DNA of 64,000 bases from Garcia nutans (GCA_947685225.1 CANTUV010000051.1:5642001-5706000); one strand, 5' to 3'. Positions 45,577 through 57,879 are shown, counted from the first letter of the stretch. Numbers and translations: made by a program. The notes: a model not told the origin generated them from the letters alone.

Positions 45577-46595
45577 AGGACTTGACCACCTGAGTGGTCA
45601 TCTTTTTGTGGGTTTGTGTCCATTTTACCCTGTTAAGCTGTCATTTTGAGAAATATTTCATGGTAGGCTGTGGTTGTTAGGATAGGAATCAAGGTATTGA
45701 AAACCATAAACCATGGACTTTAGGTCATAGGGTTATTTTAGTTGTTTGGGTTTGTGCTTGTCTATGGTAGAATGACTGTTGTTTGTGATGCAATGTCTGT
45801 ATGGTAGATGTAATATCAGTTAAAAAGTTTGTATGAATTTTTTGGGAGGGAAATTGGAGCATGTATATTCCATTATAGACGTGCCCACGCTCGTATATTT
45901 GATGTATCTAGTCTCATTCTCATATATGTGTATTTTTCTGGAATACTTAATAATTACCACATTGTGAAATTGGTTGTATCCATTTATGTGTGAAACTGGA
46001 AGATTATTTTAAAAAAAATTAATAAATCAGTAGTTGTATCCATATATATAATGTTGCTATAAATATAAAAATAATTATTACTGTAGAAATAGCTGTATCT
46101 ATCCAATTTTTTGCCCTTTTATTAGATCATTTTCTATTAAAATGGGGTAAGAGGATATGTTCTTGGGACCTTTGGTGGCTAGCCTAGCACAAAATGTCTA
46201 AAATTGGTACTTGTAGTTGTAGGGATTGGGATAATAGGTCAGAAGAAATGGACAAAGTTGGCTTATTCACTGTGCCAAAGTGTGAGGCCTTTTTTGACTA
46301 AAAATCTATAAAACCATGAAAGATCATCCAACTTGAATCACTTATTATGGTTAAGAGAATAATACCAGTTAACTGTCTTTGTAGTGGACAAGAAAGCAAA
46401 TAGAACATGTTTTCTTAAATAGTATGATCACTGACAAGATTATAGGATTATAGTATTTAGTTTTGTTGTCTTAAAATGGCAGCAAATGTTCTTGTGAAAC
46501 TCTCAAAATTTTATTTATTTTTCGGACAAAAAGGAAAATAAGACTAAATTTGTAGCTCTTCCATCACATGTTATTGAATTGCACAAGACATTAAG

Positions 46596-46631
<36 letters not shown>

Positions 46632-47438
46632 AAGGAAAAAAGGAAAGAAGAAAGAAAAGAGAAGCCAGTGTTTTGGGAAGGGGAATGCGCCCCCTGGGCC
46701 AGGTGGTGGTGGTGGTGGCGAGTATAGCAAGACCATCATAATCATCTTCTTCATGTTTGGGTGGTCATAGTGACAAAATAAGTGTCCCAATCGATGTCGG
46801 TTCGAAGCAGAGGCAATAGGGAGTGAGAGTGGACACCGTTGATCACCATCAGGCATCCACATCATTCCAACCAAGAGTGGGGTATTTTAAAGCTGGTCTT
46901 AGCCATTGCCAGCATGTCTACGCAATGTGGGGTGAATTATTAAGGACAGTGTCCAAATTTTCAGGAGCTAATTACCCTAATAAGGACCCATACAAAGGAT
47001 AGCTAATTTAAACTTGAGAGCCAACACTGCTTGGGTTCCTTTGTCGGTGGATGGTCGGTCGGTTTTCCTTTGTTTTGGGTAAATACTCGCTCCCCTTCTC
47101 AAACTTCTCTTTTCTTTTCATCAGTCACCTTCTAACTCTTCCTCTTACCTTCATTACATTGTTGTCTTGCTTGTTTTTTCTTTCTGAAATTGCCTCTCTC
47201 TTTCATTTCTCTACTCGTATTGCTGTGTAATTATTTTTATAATTCGTAAAAAATTGCAAGTTGGAATTAATTGATAGCAAATAAATTTTTTTATTTATCT
47301 CATCGGCAAATTAAATAAGTGGGTGGAGAAAAAAAAGGAATGAGTAATTAGAGATGTTGACATATCATCACGTGGCCCATCATGTGAGGATACCAAAATT
47401 CATTCATTCTCATACATTAAATGTACTAGTAAATAAAT
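45577..47438. other. 3' flank of Ran pseudogene and intergenic DNA
   Basis: The first 300 bases look like a T-rich 3' untranslated region. A (CA)n(TA)n microsatellite lies at 46595-46631. A GC-richer piece at 46670-46940 has a GGTGGT run and gives an open minus-strand frame (start 46874) with a six-proline tract and no known domain; it may be part of an unrecognised exon or a relic. The rest is AT-rich. Confidence 0.4.
46595..46631 (+). repeat. (CA)n(TA)n compound microsatellite
   Basis: About seven CA units followed by about twelve AT units, the inverted arrangement of the runs at 21206 and in the copia LTRs. Confidence 0.9.
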
Positions 47439-47735
47439 TGAACAGATTGGAAAAAATCTCTGAAATGAGAAAAAATTTCTTTTCATCCCATTTGTATTCT
47501 GTTATGTACATGTATATATACTATCTAACTGTTACAATATACTTGTATGTACAATATAATTAACTCTCCACACACTTCACACACTTCTACCCATGTAATT
47601 GTTACCCGACCCATTTAGAAATTGGATTATAAAAATATCTTATCTAACCCTTGGTCAGATAAGATTTGCAACGGAGCCGCCGCTCAAGCTTTTGTGATCT
47701 CCTGCTTCTAATCTCGCTTTGTGATTTCCTGCTCA
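47439..47735 (-). repeat. 3' LTR of young copia element
   Basis: On the plus strand it reads TGAACAGATTGG to TTTCCTGCTCA. It matches the copy at 52179-52475 without a difference that I can find. Confidence 0.95.
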
Positions 47736-47757
47736 CCCCCCCCCCCCCCCCCCCCCC
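47736..47757 (-). other. polypurine tract of 22 G
   Basis: 22 consecutive C on the plus strand, so G on the element's coding strand, directly adjoin the 3' LTR. Preceding bases (GAGA) are also purine. This is the plus-strand primer site; the pure G run is unusual and may vary in length between copies or reads. Confidence 0.85.
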
Positions 47758-50700
47758 TCTCAAGCTAGCGTTTGGGTGTGAGACCAAACCAAGCTTGGAG
47801 ACCAAAGATCGAAACTTTACAATAGGAAGGGTCTTGGTAAATAAATCTGCAAGCTGATCGTGAGTAGAAACATGAGATGTGCGAATAAAGCCGGACTGAA
47901 TCTGGTGTCTGATCAAGTGGCAGTCGATCTCGATGTGTTTTGTTCGCTCATGGAAGACGGGATTTGCAGCGATATGGATTGCGGCTTTATTATCACAGAA
48001 AAGAGAAACAGGTAAATCTACTGTAACTCTGAGCTCTCTCAATAAACTCACCAACCAGATTAGCTCACAAGTTGTGTTTGCCATACTGCGATATTCTGCT
48101 TCGGCTGAGGAACGACTAACCACGTTTTGTTTTTTTGTTTTCCATGACACGAGAGATGAACCAAGAAAAACGCAGTACCCGGAGAGAGAACGGCGGGTAG
48201 TAGGACACGCAGCCCAGTCTGCATCACAAAAGGCCCGGACTTGGGTGATTGGTGCTACCGGGAAGCATAATCCGAGCGAGGGTGTAGCAGATAAGTATTT
48301 TAACACCTGAAGGGCAGCTCGGAGGTGGCCTTGTCGAGGTGACTGCATGAACTGTGATAGCTGTTGTACTGAGTAAGTGATGTCCGGTCTTGTAAAGTTC
48401 AAATACAGTAGCCGACCTACTAACCGGCGAAAAATCTCAGGATCTGGTAAGATCGTTCCCATCTCTGCTTGTAATTGTTGGCCCTGCAATAAAGGTGCAT
48501 GCTTTGAAGTGGTTGGTTTGATTCCAGCATCTTGTATAAGATCTTGTATGAATTTATTTTGACATAAAAACAAGCCTTTCTCTGTTCTGAAAATCTCGAG
48601 ACCCAGGAAGTATTTCGCCTGCCCTAGATCTTTGATTGTAAACTTTGCATGTAGATACTCTTTAATGGCTTGTATGTCATTGATGTTGTGGCCTGTGATG
48701 AGTATATCGTCAACATAAACGATGAGAATAAGCATGGAATTGTCTCTGTGTTGGATGAACAAACAATTATCGTTTGTTGACTGAGAAAAACCATATGTAA
48801 TGAGTGTTGATGTTAATTCCTTGTTCCATTGGCGGCCTGCCTGTTTGAGTCCATAAAGAGATTTATTTAGTCTGCATACTTGTCCAGCTGAGGCCTTTGT
48901 GTAACCATCAGGTGGTTTCATGTAAATCTCTTCAGAAATATACCCATGTAAATAGGCATTGTTGATGTCTAGTTGGTGGAGAGGCCAGTCATAGCTAGCA
49001 ACTAAAGCCAGCACAGTTCTCACAGTAACTAGTTTAGCAACTGGAGAGAAACTGTCATTGTAATCAACACCCAGCTGTTGGTTGTAGCCCTTGGCTACCA
49101 ACCGAGCTTTATATCTTTGAACAGTGCCATATGCATTAAATTTGACTCTATAGACCCATTTTGAGCCTATGGCCTTCTTGTCAGGAGGTAGAGTGGTTAC
49201 TGTCCATGTGCCATTGTCTTCTAAAGCCTGCAATTCATTCTGCATAGCATTTATCCAGTTATCATTATTTTTAGCATTATAATATGAAGTAGGTTCATGA
49301 ATTTTGTTGACATTAAGTTGGTGAGAGGTATAGGATTGAGAAAACAATGCTGAACTGTTATGTTGGTGTCCAGGTACAATATAATCAGATAACCAAGAGG
49401 GTTGATGTCTGGTTCTGCTGCTTCTCCGCAATTGTGATGCAGGCTGATTTTCTGGTTGGAATGGTAAGTTGGAAATGGTTTCAGGTATGTGTTCTAATGT
49501 ATAAACTGGTTCTTGTGGATTTGGATTTGATTCTGGATGAGGTGTTTGGTCTTGGTTTGGAATGTGATAATGTGTTGTTGAGTCTTGGTTGTTGGGTGAA
49601 ACTGGTGTAGGAAAATCAATTGGGTTAGTGTCCAAAACACAATCAGGTAGATGAAATGTGCAGAGATTAGATGGATTATCCAAATGAAATGGAAAATCAG
49701 TCTCTCGGAAACTGACATCCCTAGAGTGAAATAGTTTCTTGGTGTGTAACCCATAAATTCTGTAGCCTTTCTGCTGAGGTCCATAACCCAGTAAAACTCC
49801 TGGTATAGATCTAGTTTGAAACTTGTTTTTGTTGGGTATGGTGTTTGTGGCAAAACACAAACAACCAATGACTCGTAGGTGGGTTAGGGTAGGCTGTTTT
49901 TGGTAAAGGAGTTCATAAGGACTCTTCCATTTGAGTATCTCAGAGGGTGCTCTATTGATTAAGTAGGTGGCTGTTAGGAGTACCTCAGACCAGAAAGTCT
50001 TAGGCAGTTTGGCTTGAAATAAAAGGGCTCTTCCAACATTGAGTAATTCTTTGTGTTTTCTTTCCACCCTACCATTTTGTTGTGGGGTATGTGGGCAAGA
50101 AAATTGTTGTAGGGATCCATGGTTTTGTAAGATACTTGTGACTTGGCTATTCTTGAATTCAGTCCCATTGTCACATCTTAGGACTTTAATTGTTTTCTCA
50201 AATTGTGTCTGAATCATTTTAAAAAAATGATCAATGATTCCATGCACCTGCATTTTGTTTGACAGCATATACACCCATGTGTATCTTGAAAAATCATCCA
50301 CAATAGTCAACATATAATTTGCACCAGTTATAGAGGTGATAGGGTAGGGTCCCCAAACATCCATGTGCACTAAATCAAAAATGTCATTGGCCCTAGAACG
50401 GCTAGGATTGAATGGTATCCTTTGCTGTTTGGATTGAGGACAGACATTACATTTTAATGTTCCCTTACAACTGTTTGGAATAGAGTTTACATGGAATTGT
50501 CTATTTTCAGATATATGGCCTAGTCTAACATGCCAAAGATACTTCAAATGAACATCATGATCTTTGCATGCCATGTTTATTTCATAAGCAACAGTAGGTT
50601 TTAACAAAAAAGAACTATTAGTAACATAATAGAGACCTCCATGGACATTCCCAACTGCAATTGTTTCATCAGTCTGCAAATCCTGCATTATACAATGATT

Positions 50701-50838
50701 GGGTAAGGTTTTAACTGAAATTCCATTAACATCAGCTAACATGTGGGCAGATATGAGGCTGCATTTGAAACTAGGTACATATAGAACCCTGGTTAAGGTT
50801 AGTCTATCATGTAACTTGATTGTACCAACCTTTGTCAC
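47758..50838 (-). CDS. copia integrase, reverse transcriptase and RNase H (downstream of in-frame TGA)
   Basis: This is the second part of the polyprotein, in the same frame as the gag-protease part and separated from it by TGA. In order: end of protease (TKVGTIKLHDRLTLTRVLYV); GAG-pre-integrase with HVRLGHI and CNVCPQSK; integrase core with HMDVWGPYP, IVDDFSRYTWVY, LRCDNGTEFKN and CPHTPQQNGRVERKH; reverse transcriptase with KARLVAKGYNQQLGVDY, LDINNAYLHGYISEEIYM and KSLYGLKQAGRQW, and catalytic YVDDILITG; RNase H with CDADWAACPTTRRSLSGY, SSAEAEYRSMA, FCDNKAAIHIAANP and HDQLADLFTK. All catalytic residues that can be judged are intact. The natural end is near the SLRGG before the G tract; the frame happens to run on through the tract and LTR to 47644. 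Confidence 0.9.
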
Positions 50839-50850
50839 CTGTTTGTAGGA

Positions 50851-52059
50851 TCAATCAGGAAGTTTAACTGGTTTGGGGTAAGGTAAAGGTTCTAGGTGGT
50901 CAAATAGGTGGGTAAGGTATGTCATGTGGTCTGTGGCTCCTGTGTCAACAATCCATGGTCCCTTATCATTCATATTAATAACACTATTATAATGACAAAA
51001 AGATAAAATACCTGCAAAACTCACTGCATTTGCCACTGGATCATCAGAGAAATGATCTTCACCTATCATTTTGCCTTGTTGGTCATGCATCTGCTGCTGT
51101 TCTGCATTATACTGGACATTTGCCATGTTTGCCTGACTTCTTTTCTTTTTTAACTCTATGTACCACTCCGGATACCCATAGATCTTGAAGCATGTATCCT
51201 TGCCATGACCTGGAAGCTTGCAATGCTCACAAATCTTGTCTGATTTGCTCTTGTTCTCCTGCCTGTTATTCCTTGCATTACTCCTCTGATTGTAACCTGC
51301 ATTACTGCTGTATCTTTGTGCTAACATGACATTAGACTGCTCACTGGATTCATAGGAAGGTGTATGGACTTCCCTTTGTTTTTCCACAGTAGCAATCATG
51401 GAGTATGCTTTGCTAGGATTAGGAAAAGGATCCATTAACAAGATCTGGTTCTTAACATTGTCATATGAGTCATTAAGTCCCATAAGCAGTTGCATTAATT
51501 TTGTTTCATTTTCCAGATCTGAAATGGCTTTAGTAATGCCACAAGTACACCGAGCAGCAGCTCCACATGTACAAACTGGCAATGGCTTTAAGCATGCCAT
51601 TTCATCCCAAAGTTTCTTAAGTCTAGTATAATAGGTAGCAACAGATGAATTACATTGCTGTATGCTTGCAATTTCTTTTCTCACCTTGTAGATCAAGGGA
51701 CCATTGCAGTCTCCATATCTCTGAGCCAAATCTTCCCACAGCTCCCTTGCACTGTTAGCATATAAAAATGCTTCCACAAGATCACTGGAAATTGAGTTAA
51801 CAATCCAGGATATCACCATACTATCAACTTTGTTCCACTTCTTCTCCATCTGTGTGCCAGTAGCCGGTTTGATCTCTTCTCCAGTTACAAATCCAAGTTT
51901 CTCACGAGCTCTTAGGGCGATCATCATAGATCTGCTCCATGACAGGTAATTTCTTTCATTCAGCATGATAGTTATCAATTTTGATGTTGCATTTTCATTT
52001 CCAGTAATAGCATAGGCATCTGAATTTCCAGATTCAGCAGCAGGTGTTACATCAGCCAT
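50851..52059 (-). CDS. copia gag and protease (upstream of in-frame TGA)
   Basis: Translation starts at ATG 52059-52057 with MADVTPAAESGNSD, about 120 bases after the LTR. Residues 25-235 are copia gag (Retrotran_gag_3/UBN2 type) with LNERNYLSWSRSM, LWEDLAQRYGD and MGLNDSYDNVKNQ. A CCHC zinc knuckle spans 277-290 (CEHCKLPGHGKDTC) followed by FKIYGYPEW. The protease active site DTGA is at 372-375 in WIVDTGATDHM. The frame ends at a TGA after PVKLPD (residue 402), inside the protease. Five codons later the rest of the polyprotein continues in the same frame. Gag alone could still be made. Confidence 0.9.
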   Translation of the reverse strand: MADVTPAAESGNSDAYAITGNENATSKLITIMLNERNYLSWSRSMMIALRAREKLGFVTGEEIKPATGTQMEKKWNKVDSMVISWIVNSISSDLVEAFLYANSARELWEDLAQRYGDCNGPLIYKVRKEIASIQQCNSSVATYYTRLKKLWDEMACLKPLPVCTCGAAARCTCGITKAISDLENETKLMQLLMGLNDSYDNVKNQILLMDPFPNPSKAYSMIATVEKQREVHTPSYESSEQSNVMLAQRYSSNAGYNQRSNARNNRQENKSKSDKICEHCKLPGHGKDTCFKIYGYPEWYIELKKKRSQANMANVQYNAEQQQMHDQQGKMIGEDHFSDDPVANAVSFAGILSFCHYNSVINMNDKGPWIVDTGATDHMTYLTHLFDHLEPLPYPKPVKLPD

Positions 52060-52165
52060 CTCTTGATTAAATCTTTGTTTTCAGGTAGATCAATGAAGAA
52101 AAAGAAGGTAGATCAATGAAGAAAAGGAAGAAAATTAGCAAGAATCTCAGCACCAAATCAGTTCT

Positions 52166-52178
52166 GGCTCTGATACCA
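52166..52178 (-). other. primer binding site of young copia element
   Basis: The minus strand reads TGGTATCAGAGCC directly after the LTR, with no spacer, matching the initiator-Met tRNA 3' end. Confidence 0.92.
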
Positions 52179-52475
52179 TGAACAGATTGGAAAAAATCTC
52201 TGAAATGAGAAAAAATTTCTTTTCATCCCATTTGTATTCTGTTATGTACATGTATATATACTATCTAACTGTTACAATATACTTGTATGTACAATATAAT
52301 TAACTCTCCACACACTTCACACACTTCTACCCATGTAATTGTTACCCGACCCATTTAGAAATTGGATTATAAAAATATCTTATCTAACCCTTGGTCAGAT
52401 AAGATTTGCAACGGAGCCGCCGCTCAAGCTTTTGTGATCTCCTGCTTCTAATCTCGCTTTGTGATTTCCTGCTCA
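52179..52475 (-). repeat. 5' LTR of young copia element
   Basis: The 297 bp LTR on the minus strand starts TGAGCAGGAAATC and ends CCAATCTGTTCA. On the plus strand it is followed by the target duplication TAAAT. Confidence 0.95.
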
Positions 52476-52480
52476 TAAAT

Positions 52481-53732
52481 AAATACATAAGTTATGATTA
52501 GTATAGTTCTGTTTTTTTTTTAGAAAAAATGAAATTATATATATAAACAATATGCTTCAGAACTGATGGGTAGGGTAAGGTGGAGTGGATATATGTAAAC
52601 TTGGAGCAGGACAAGTTCTGGAATAGGAGCATGTGCTTCAACATAGTCGGGACAGGCACATATGGGATACGAAGCAAGTGTCATTGTCTATCTCATATTG
52701 CTTTGTATTGGTTAAGATACAACCATCAGAATTGGGGATACCTGAATTTATTGCTACCAGCAACCCACCACTCTTCTTCTCTTTTTTTTTAGAGTGCATG
52801 CATTTAAATAATTCTATTATTGTTGGATCCACTTCAAAATTTTTTTTATTTATTTAATGTTGTGGTATATGATACCTTGAATTTTCTTCATGTTGGTATA
52901 GTGCTGGAGCTGTTACTAACTTATTGCCTATACACCAGTCTCATTGGTGTATAATAAGAGAATGCATGGGACCAACAAAATTAGTAAGGAATTTGGGAAA
53001 TGCCTTGAATCAGACGATATATTGTATATATACATATAAAAAGGAGGATTGCACGTACCTTGATAATGGAATGAACAATGCAACGTATGGGAAGCTGGGT
53101 TTTGAAAAGATTTGATAACACAAAAAACAAATTAAAAAAGAAAAATAAAAGAGCTAATAAAAGCCGATACTGATTAGAGTAATAAATAGGATGACAGGGG
53201 TCCAAGTAATATTGTAGTAAATAAAAAATTATGAGCCTGTCAATCTATTTGGATTGATATTCCAATTCCATTGAAATGGGCAGTATTTTGAGAAATCTGA
53301 ACAGAAATTCAATCATATCAAATGTTCCCTCTGAAAAGAAATCAGATCAATGATGGCATGCAAAGAATAGGAATTCATATTTATGGGTCACTGCCATGTG
53401 TCCTTCTCACTTTCTTATTATTATTAGTAGTAGTAGTAAGAGAGATGGCAAGAATTTAAGGCTAGTTGGGAGGACAAGAGCAAGCAACAAAAGTGGCAGA
53501 CTGGAATAGAGCTGCCCCTGATTTAGACAAAGCGTGCTGCCAACATTTCTTCTCTTTTAATTGCTTTCATTTATATCTCTATTGCACTATGATATCAACT
53601 CCTCTCTTTTAATTATTCTGATTAGGATATCCTTTTTTCAGTAGAATCATACTTTCAACTCTATCTTAACCGTTAAAACCATTCAACTATATCTTCTTCT
53701 TTTTTTTTTTTTTCATTAGTAATTCATATAGA
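52481..53732. other. intergenic DNA
   Basis: No gene or element recognised. There are short frames only, a TAG trinucleotide run (about 53424-53438) and a poly-T/pyrimidine stretch just before the next MITE. Confidence 0.5.
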
Positions 53733-54107
53733 CAGTGGCATGCAGAATTAGATTTCAAAGTTTAGAGGGTCAAGAAAAAATATGAAAGAAAATTGTAAGG
53801 GTAATATAAAAAAAATTTTACTATTATTATATTGTAAATTATTTATTTATGTATATAGATATAATGATATGAGGTAAAATTTTAAAAATTTTATGGGAAA
53901 AATTATGACATATACATTTAATAATAACAAATTTAAAAAATTTGAAATGGCTAAACGTATAAAAATTGTATAGCATAAAATATAAATTTTAAAAATTTAA
54001 GGAGGCCAAATCAATACATTTTTAAAAATATATAGGTGTAAATACTAATTTTGGGAAATTTGGGAGGGGCCATGACTCCCTCAAACCTCCACCTAGTTCC
54101 TTCCCTG
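53733..54107. mobile_element. hAT-type MITE, 375 bp
   Basis: It begins CAGTGGCATGCAGAA and, read from the other end, CAGGGAAGGAACTAGG. Flanks CATATAGA (53725-53732) and CATATAAA (54108-54115) match at seven of eight bases, the length expected for hAT transposition. Near the right end is GGGAGGGGCCATGACTCCCT. There is no coding capacity. Confidence 0.5.
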
Positions 54108-54115
54108 CATATAAA

Positions 54116-55128
54116 TTACTGATTTTTCAATATTTTCAAGTTATTATTATATCAAACGGTTTAGTTTTTTTTTTTCCCCGAATTAGAAATCTATGGTATG
54201 TGGATATTCTTATGAAAAAATAAGATTCTTATGAAAAAATGAGTACATATTTAGAGTTGAAATATTTTCGCCAAGCCAAAAAGTGAATTTGTTAGAGGAT
54301 GTAATCAAGTAGATATCAAGTAATTAAGGATTTGTTTAGCATTATTTTTTTCCTTTGTCTGCTGAATACAAAATTTCATTTTCAAATCACTATTTCAATC
54401 AACAAATCAACATCGAATTGAATATATCGACTCAAATACATTTGCAAATTAAAATAAAAATAATCAAGCACAAAATACCTATGTATGATTAATCAGTCCT
54501 CGATCTTGAGGCATCATTTAGCTACGTAGCATTATCATTAAGCAAAAAATGTTCTGAAAAAAAATTAATTACTTTTGATATAATTATAATCTTTTTTTAT
54601 ATATCAAACTAATTATATTAATTAATATTATAAAATTTAGATGAAAGTATTAAGTTTTTTACTCAATCTAAAAAAATTAACATTTTTTAGACTTATATGT
54701 AATTTTATTATTCTTTCTATTTTAAATTGAAAGATATATTTTTTAATAAAAATTAAAAATATTTTTATTAAAAATATAAATTTTTATTTGTATGTTTTTC
54801 TCTTATATCATTGCTTAAATATAATATATATTTATTATTCTTTAATAAATAATATTAAATATGGATATAATAAAAAATTTAAAAAATTACTTAATTTACT
54901 ATTATAATAAATGAATTGTAATTTGATGCAAATGAAAGATGAAAATATATTTGGGAAGAGAATTGATATCACCTCATCTGTATCAAGCCACGTGGCCTCA
55001 CATGGCACTAATATGGTTGCTCGATGTCTGCCTCATATGGCACCAATCGAGCTCTCATACTATCATAAAGTCTCGTTATTGGGTCATAAAATTTATATGA
55101 TTGAGTAGTATGTCCTAATAGGCTATCC
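54116..55128. other. AT-rich intergenic DNA
   Basis: No gene is supported. A less AT-rich segment at 54955-55080 contains CACGTGG and two copies of a CATATGGCAC-like word but has no known domain. Confidence 0.5.
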
Positions 55129-55136
55129 ACTGTTGA

Positions 55137-55446
55137 CAGTGTTTTTAGAACCGGACCAGCTATTGAACCGGTCTCCCTACTGATTCACGGTCTGACCGAG
55201 TTGAAACGGTTGAACCGGGTTTTTAATTTTTTTATTTTAATATTTTATTAGGAAAATATATTTTTTAAGTGAAAAAAAATAAAATTTTATTTGAAAAAAT
55301 AATTTTTCAACCGGTTTTGACCGGTTCAATTTAAAAACCCGGTTTTTAATTTATTTTAAAAAAATATGAAAACCGAACTGGACTGGCAGCTGGTTCCCGA
55401 TTTAACCGGTCCGACCGGCCGGTCCGATCCTGTTTTAATAACACTG
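55137..55446. mobile_element. hAT-type MITE, 310 bp, perfect 8 bp target duplication
   Basis: The ends are CAGTGTTTTTAGAACCGGAC on the left and, in reverse, CAGTGTTATTAAAACAGGAT on the right. ACTGTTGA flanks both sides exactly (55129-55136 and 55447-55454). The interior is made of inverted AACCGG/CCGGTT words and A/T runs, so the element folds on itself. It has the CAGTG terminus and 8 bp duplication of hAT elements and no coding capacity. Confidence 0.88.
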
Positions 55447-55454
55447 ACTGTTGA

Positions 55455-57560
55455 AAAGACAGATTACTGATATATTTATAATTTTCATTGATACATTGAG
55501 AATTTGCTCTGACAGGACTCAAAAATATACTTGACAATGCTAGAATATTTCTTTCCATCATCTATAAATATGAATGAATGAGTCTTCATAGATAAATAAA
55601 TTATTAAAAATTTTCAATTCACTTTTTGCATTGAGATAAATTGAATCTTAACTTAGATATCAGAATCTCCTCTGTTAACGTCGACCCTTCTCTTTCTCAG
55701 GTAGAAACTCTAAATCTTGATCTCTCAAAGGAATAGTCTCAAGTACATGTCATCAAGCATGTTAAAATAATTTTGTATATAAGCTTGTCGAAGATCAATT
55801 TAATTTTTAGGGTAAAAGAGTAGGATAACGAGAAAAGTGGAAAAAAAAATGCAGAAGAGAGGAGGCAAAAACACGAAAATAAAGTAAGTAAAAGGAGAAA
55901 TAAATAAAAAAGGGCGACACAAAGATGGAGAGGCAATTGTATTAATAATAATAAATATCATAAACAGAAGAAAAGACATGGCCGTTTAGAGAGAGAGACA
56001 TTTATAGACAAAGTTGGTTTTAAACAGACAAAGCATGAATTTGTAGTACCCTTGCCTTGTGTTTAGTTATTTCCTATTTCTCTTTTTTTTTAATTAATCT
56101 TTTTTTAAAAAAATATTATTATAACTTAAATATATACTAACAAACAAAATCTTTGGGAAAGTAGAAAATTATGTATATGAATAAATAAATAAATAAAAAG
56201 AGTAATTAAAATTAAAAATAAAATAATAAAAGTGAAAACAACACTTAGCCCTCGATTCACGAGGGATGGAAGAGTAAAGTACGGACTTTTGTGTTCTGTG
56301 GATTCTTATTTCACTGCCAAAGGGTTGTTATCTCTGTACAACCTTTTCCTTATTTTAATATTTCAATTATTAAAAACTAAAAAGATAATTTTCTAAAATA
56401 AAATAATAATAATAATAAGTAACTTTTGCCAGCTTTCTTTGCCTTATCAACGTTGCAAGCGACTCTTTGCCCTCCAAAAATTAAATAAATTAATAAAATA
56501 AGAATGACCCAATTAGGCTTCACTTTGAAATTTGCAAACTTATGACTCATCATTACCTTAACAATACTCACTCACTCTTCTTCTTATCATTCCTTTTCCA
56601 ATTTTCCCTTTTCTTTCTTTCATTTCTAACCTTCGTTACTTTTATAATCCAATCTATTTTCTGTTTCCACTCACTAGTTTTAAAAAATAAAAATAAAAAT
56701 TAATTTAATAAATCATATTATAATTATATATATATATTAGTTTTACAATATAAGAGTAGAAGAAATCGAACAAAAAACTGTTTAATGCACTTACAGTTTT
56801 AAACTATGTTTCAACATTTATAATTATATAATTTTTAATAATATCTAATTATATATTAAAATATAAGCTAACTATAAATATATATATTTTTAAATAATAT
56901 AGTTAGAAACTATTCCTTTTTCCCTATATCAAATATTTAAGTATATCATATTATATTTAACGGCATATTATTGTGAGCTAAAAAAAAACTGCATATTATT
57001 GAATTAAAACTAATTCTAAACACTTAACAATTCAATATTAATCCAATAGTTTATTAATGAAAACATAAAGAAAAAGAAAAATGCAGCATTTGGATTGATG
57101 GAAGAAAGACTCAGTATGTGTAGACAAAAGTGGGAGGATAACCAAATGATTAGTTGACACGTGGAAGATTTTGATTTGACAAAGCTGAAGGGTAGGATCT
57201 GTAAAGACCTGCAGCTTGTGAAAGTCACACCACACCGTTGATAGCGTGGACGAAAACTCGTTATTTAAATATAATCATTAAATAATAAAATATTTAATTA
57301 TTTTTCTTCTGTTATTATTTTCTGCCGTCAACGCATAACAATATTTCGTTATATCATTCATCTGAAAGAATCTTTTTTTTTTAAATTTTATATAAACGTC
57401 TTCACTTTTTTTGTTCTTTTATTTTGGGTTTTTAATAAAGGTTTTATTATCCAAAAAAAATTTGTGCCTTACAATTGCATCGACTGATTAACAACTCAAA
57501 GCAAAAAAGCAAGATTTTTTTTTTAGGGTTAAGATAGAAGGATATAAAAACCTTATTAGA
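55455..57560. other. AT-rich intergenic DNA
   Basis: No gene found. The segment has purine-rich runs near 55820-55880 and a GACACGTGGAAG word near 57155, upstream of nothing recognisable. Short frames lack motifs. Confidence 0.5.
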
Positions 57561-57870
57561 CAGTGGCGGAACCAGGACAAAGACGAAAGGGGGCAAAATT
57601 TTCAAGCAAAAAAAATTACGGACGAATTTATATTCAATTTTATTTTTATATTAAATAATTAAATGATGAACTTTTTATTATTTTTATTTCAATATATAAA
57701 TACTATAAATTATATAAATATAAAATTAATTATAGTTTTATATTATATAAATATAAGTATATTAAATTTATATGTATATAAATACACACTTATATATATA
57801 TATATGTATATGTACATAGGAGCCAAGGGGGGCAATAGACTCCCCATGCCCCCCCCTGTTTCCGTCCTTG
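57561..57870. mobile_element. probable hAT-type MITE, 310 bp
   Basis: The left end is CAGTGGCGGAACCAGG; the right end in reverse is CAAGGACGGAAACAGG. Flanks TTATTAGA and TTACTATA agree at six of eight positions. The right side carries GGGGGGCAATAGACTCCCC with a following C-run, and the interior has an ATAT run near 57793-57805. It appears related in design to the MITE at 53733. Confidence 0.5.
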
Positions 57871-57879
57871 TTACTATAT

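Larger units (their letters stand above)
47439..52475 (-). mobile_element. young full-length Ty1/copia element, RE1-like
   Basis: The 5037 bp element lies on the minus strand and carries 297 bp LTRs at both ends that look identical base for base. TAAAT flanks both sides (47434-47438 and 52476-52480). Primer site, gag, protease, integrase, reverse transcriptase, RNase H and polypurine tract are all present in standard order. The coding region is one reading frame from 52059 to the RNase H end, interrupted by a single TGA (50853-50851). Identical LTRs mean very recent insertion. Confidence 0.95.

Noticed and set aside
46515..46874. Minus-strand frame with a six-proline tract
   Set aside because: The second half is translated microsatellite and A/T-rich sequence; the first half has no recognised domain. 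Kept only as a note in the region entry.
47666..48310. Plus-strand open frames inside the young copia element
   Set aside because: They lie antisense to intact RNase H and reverse transcriptase coding sequence and have no independent support; the proline run is the G tract read backwards.
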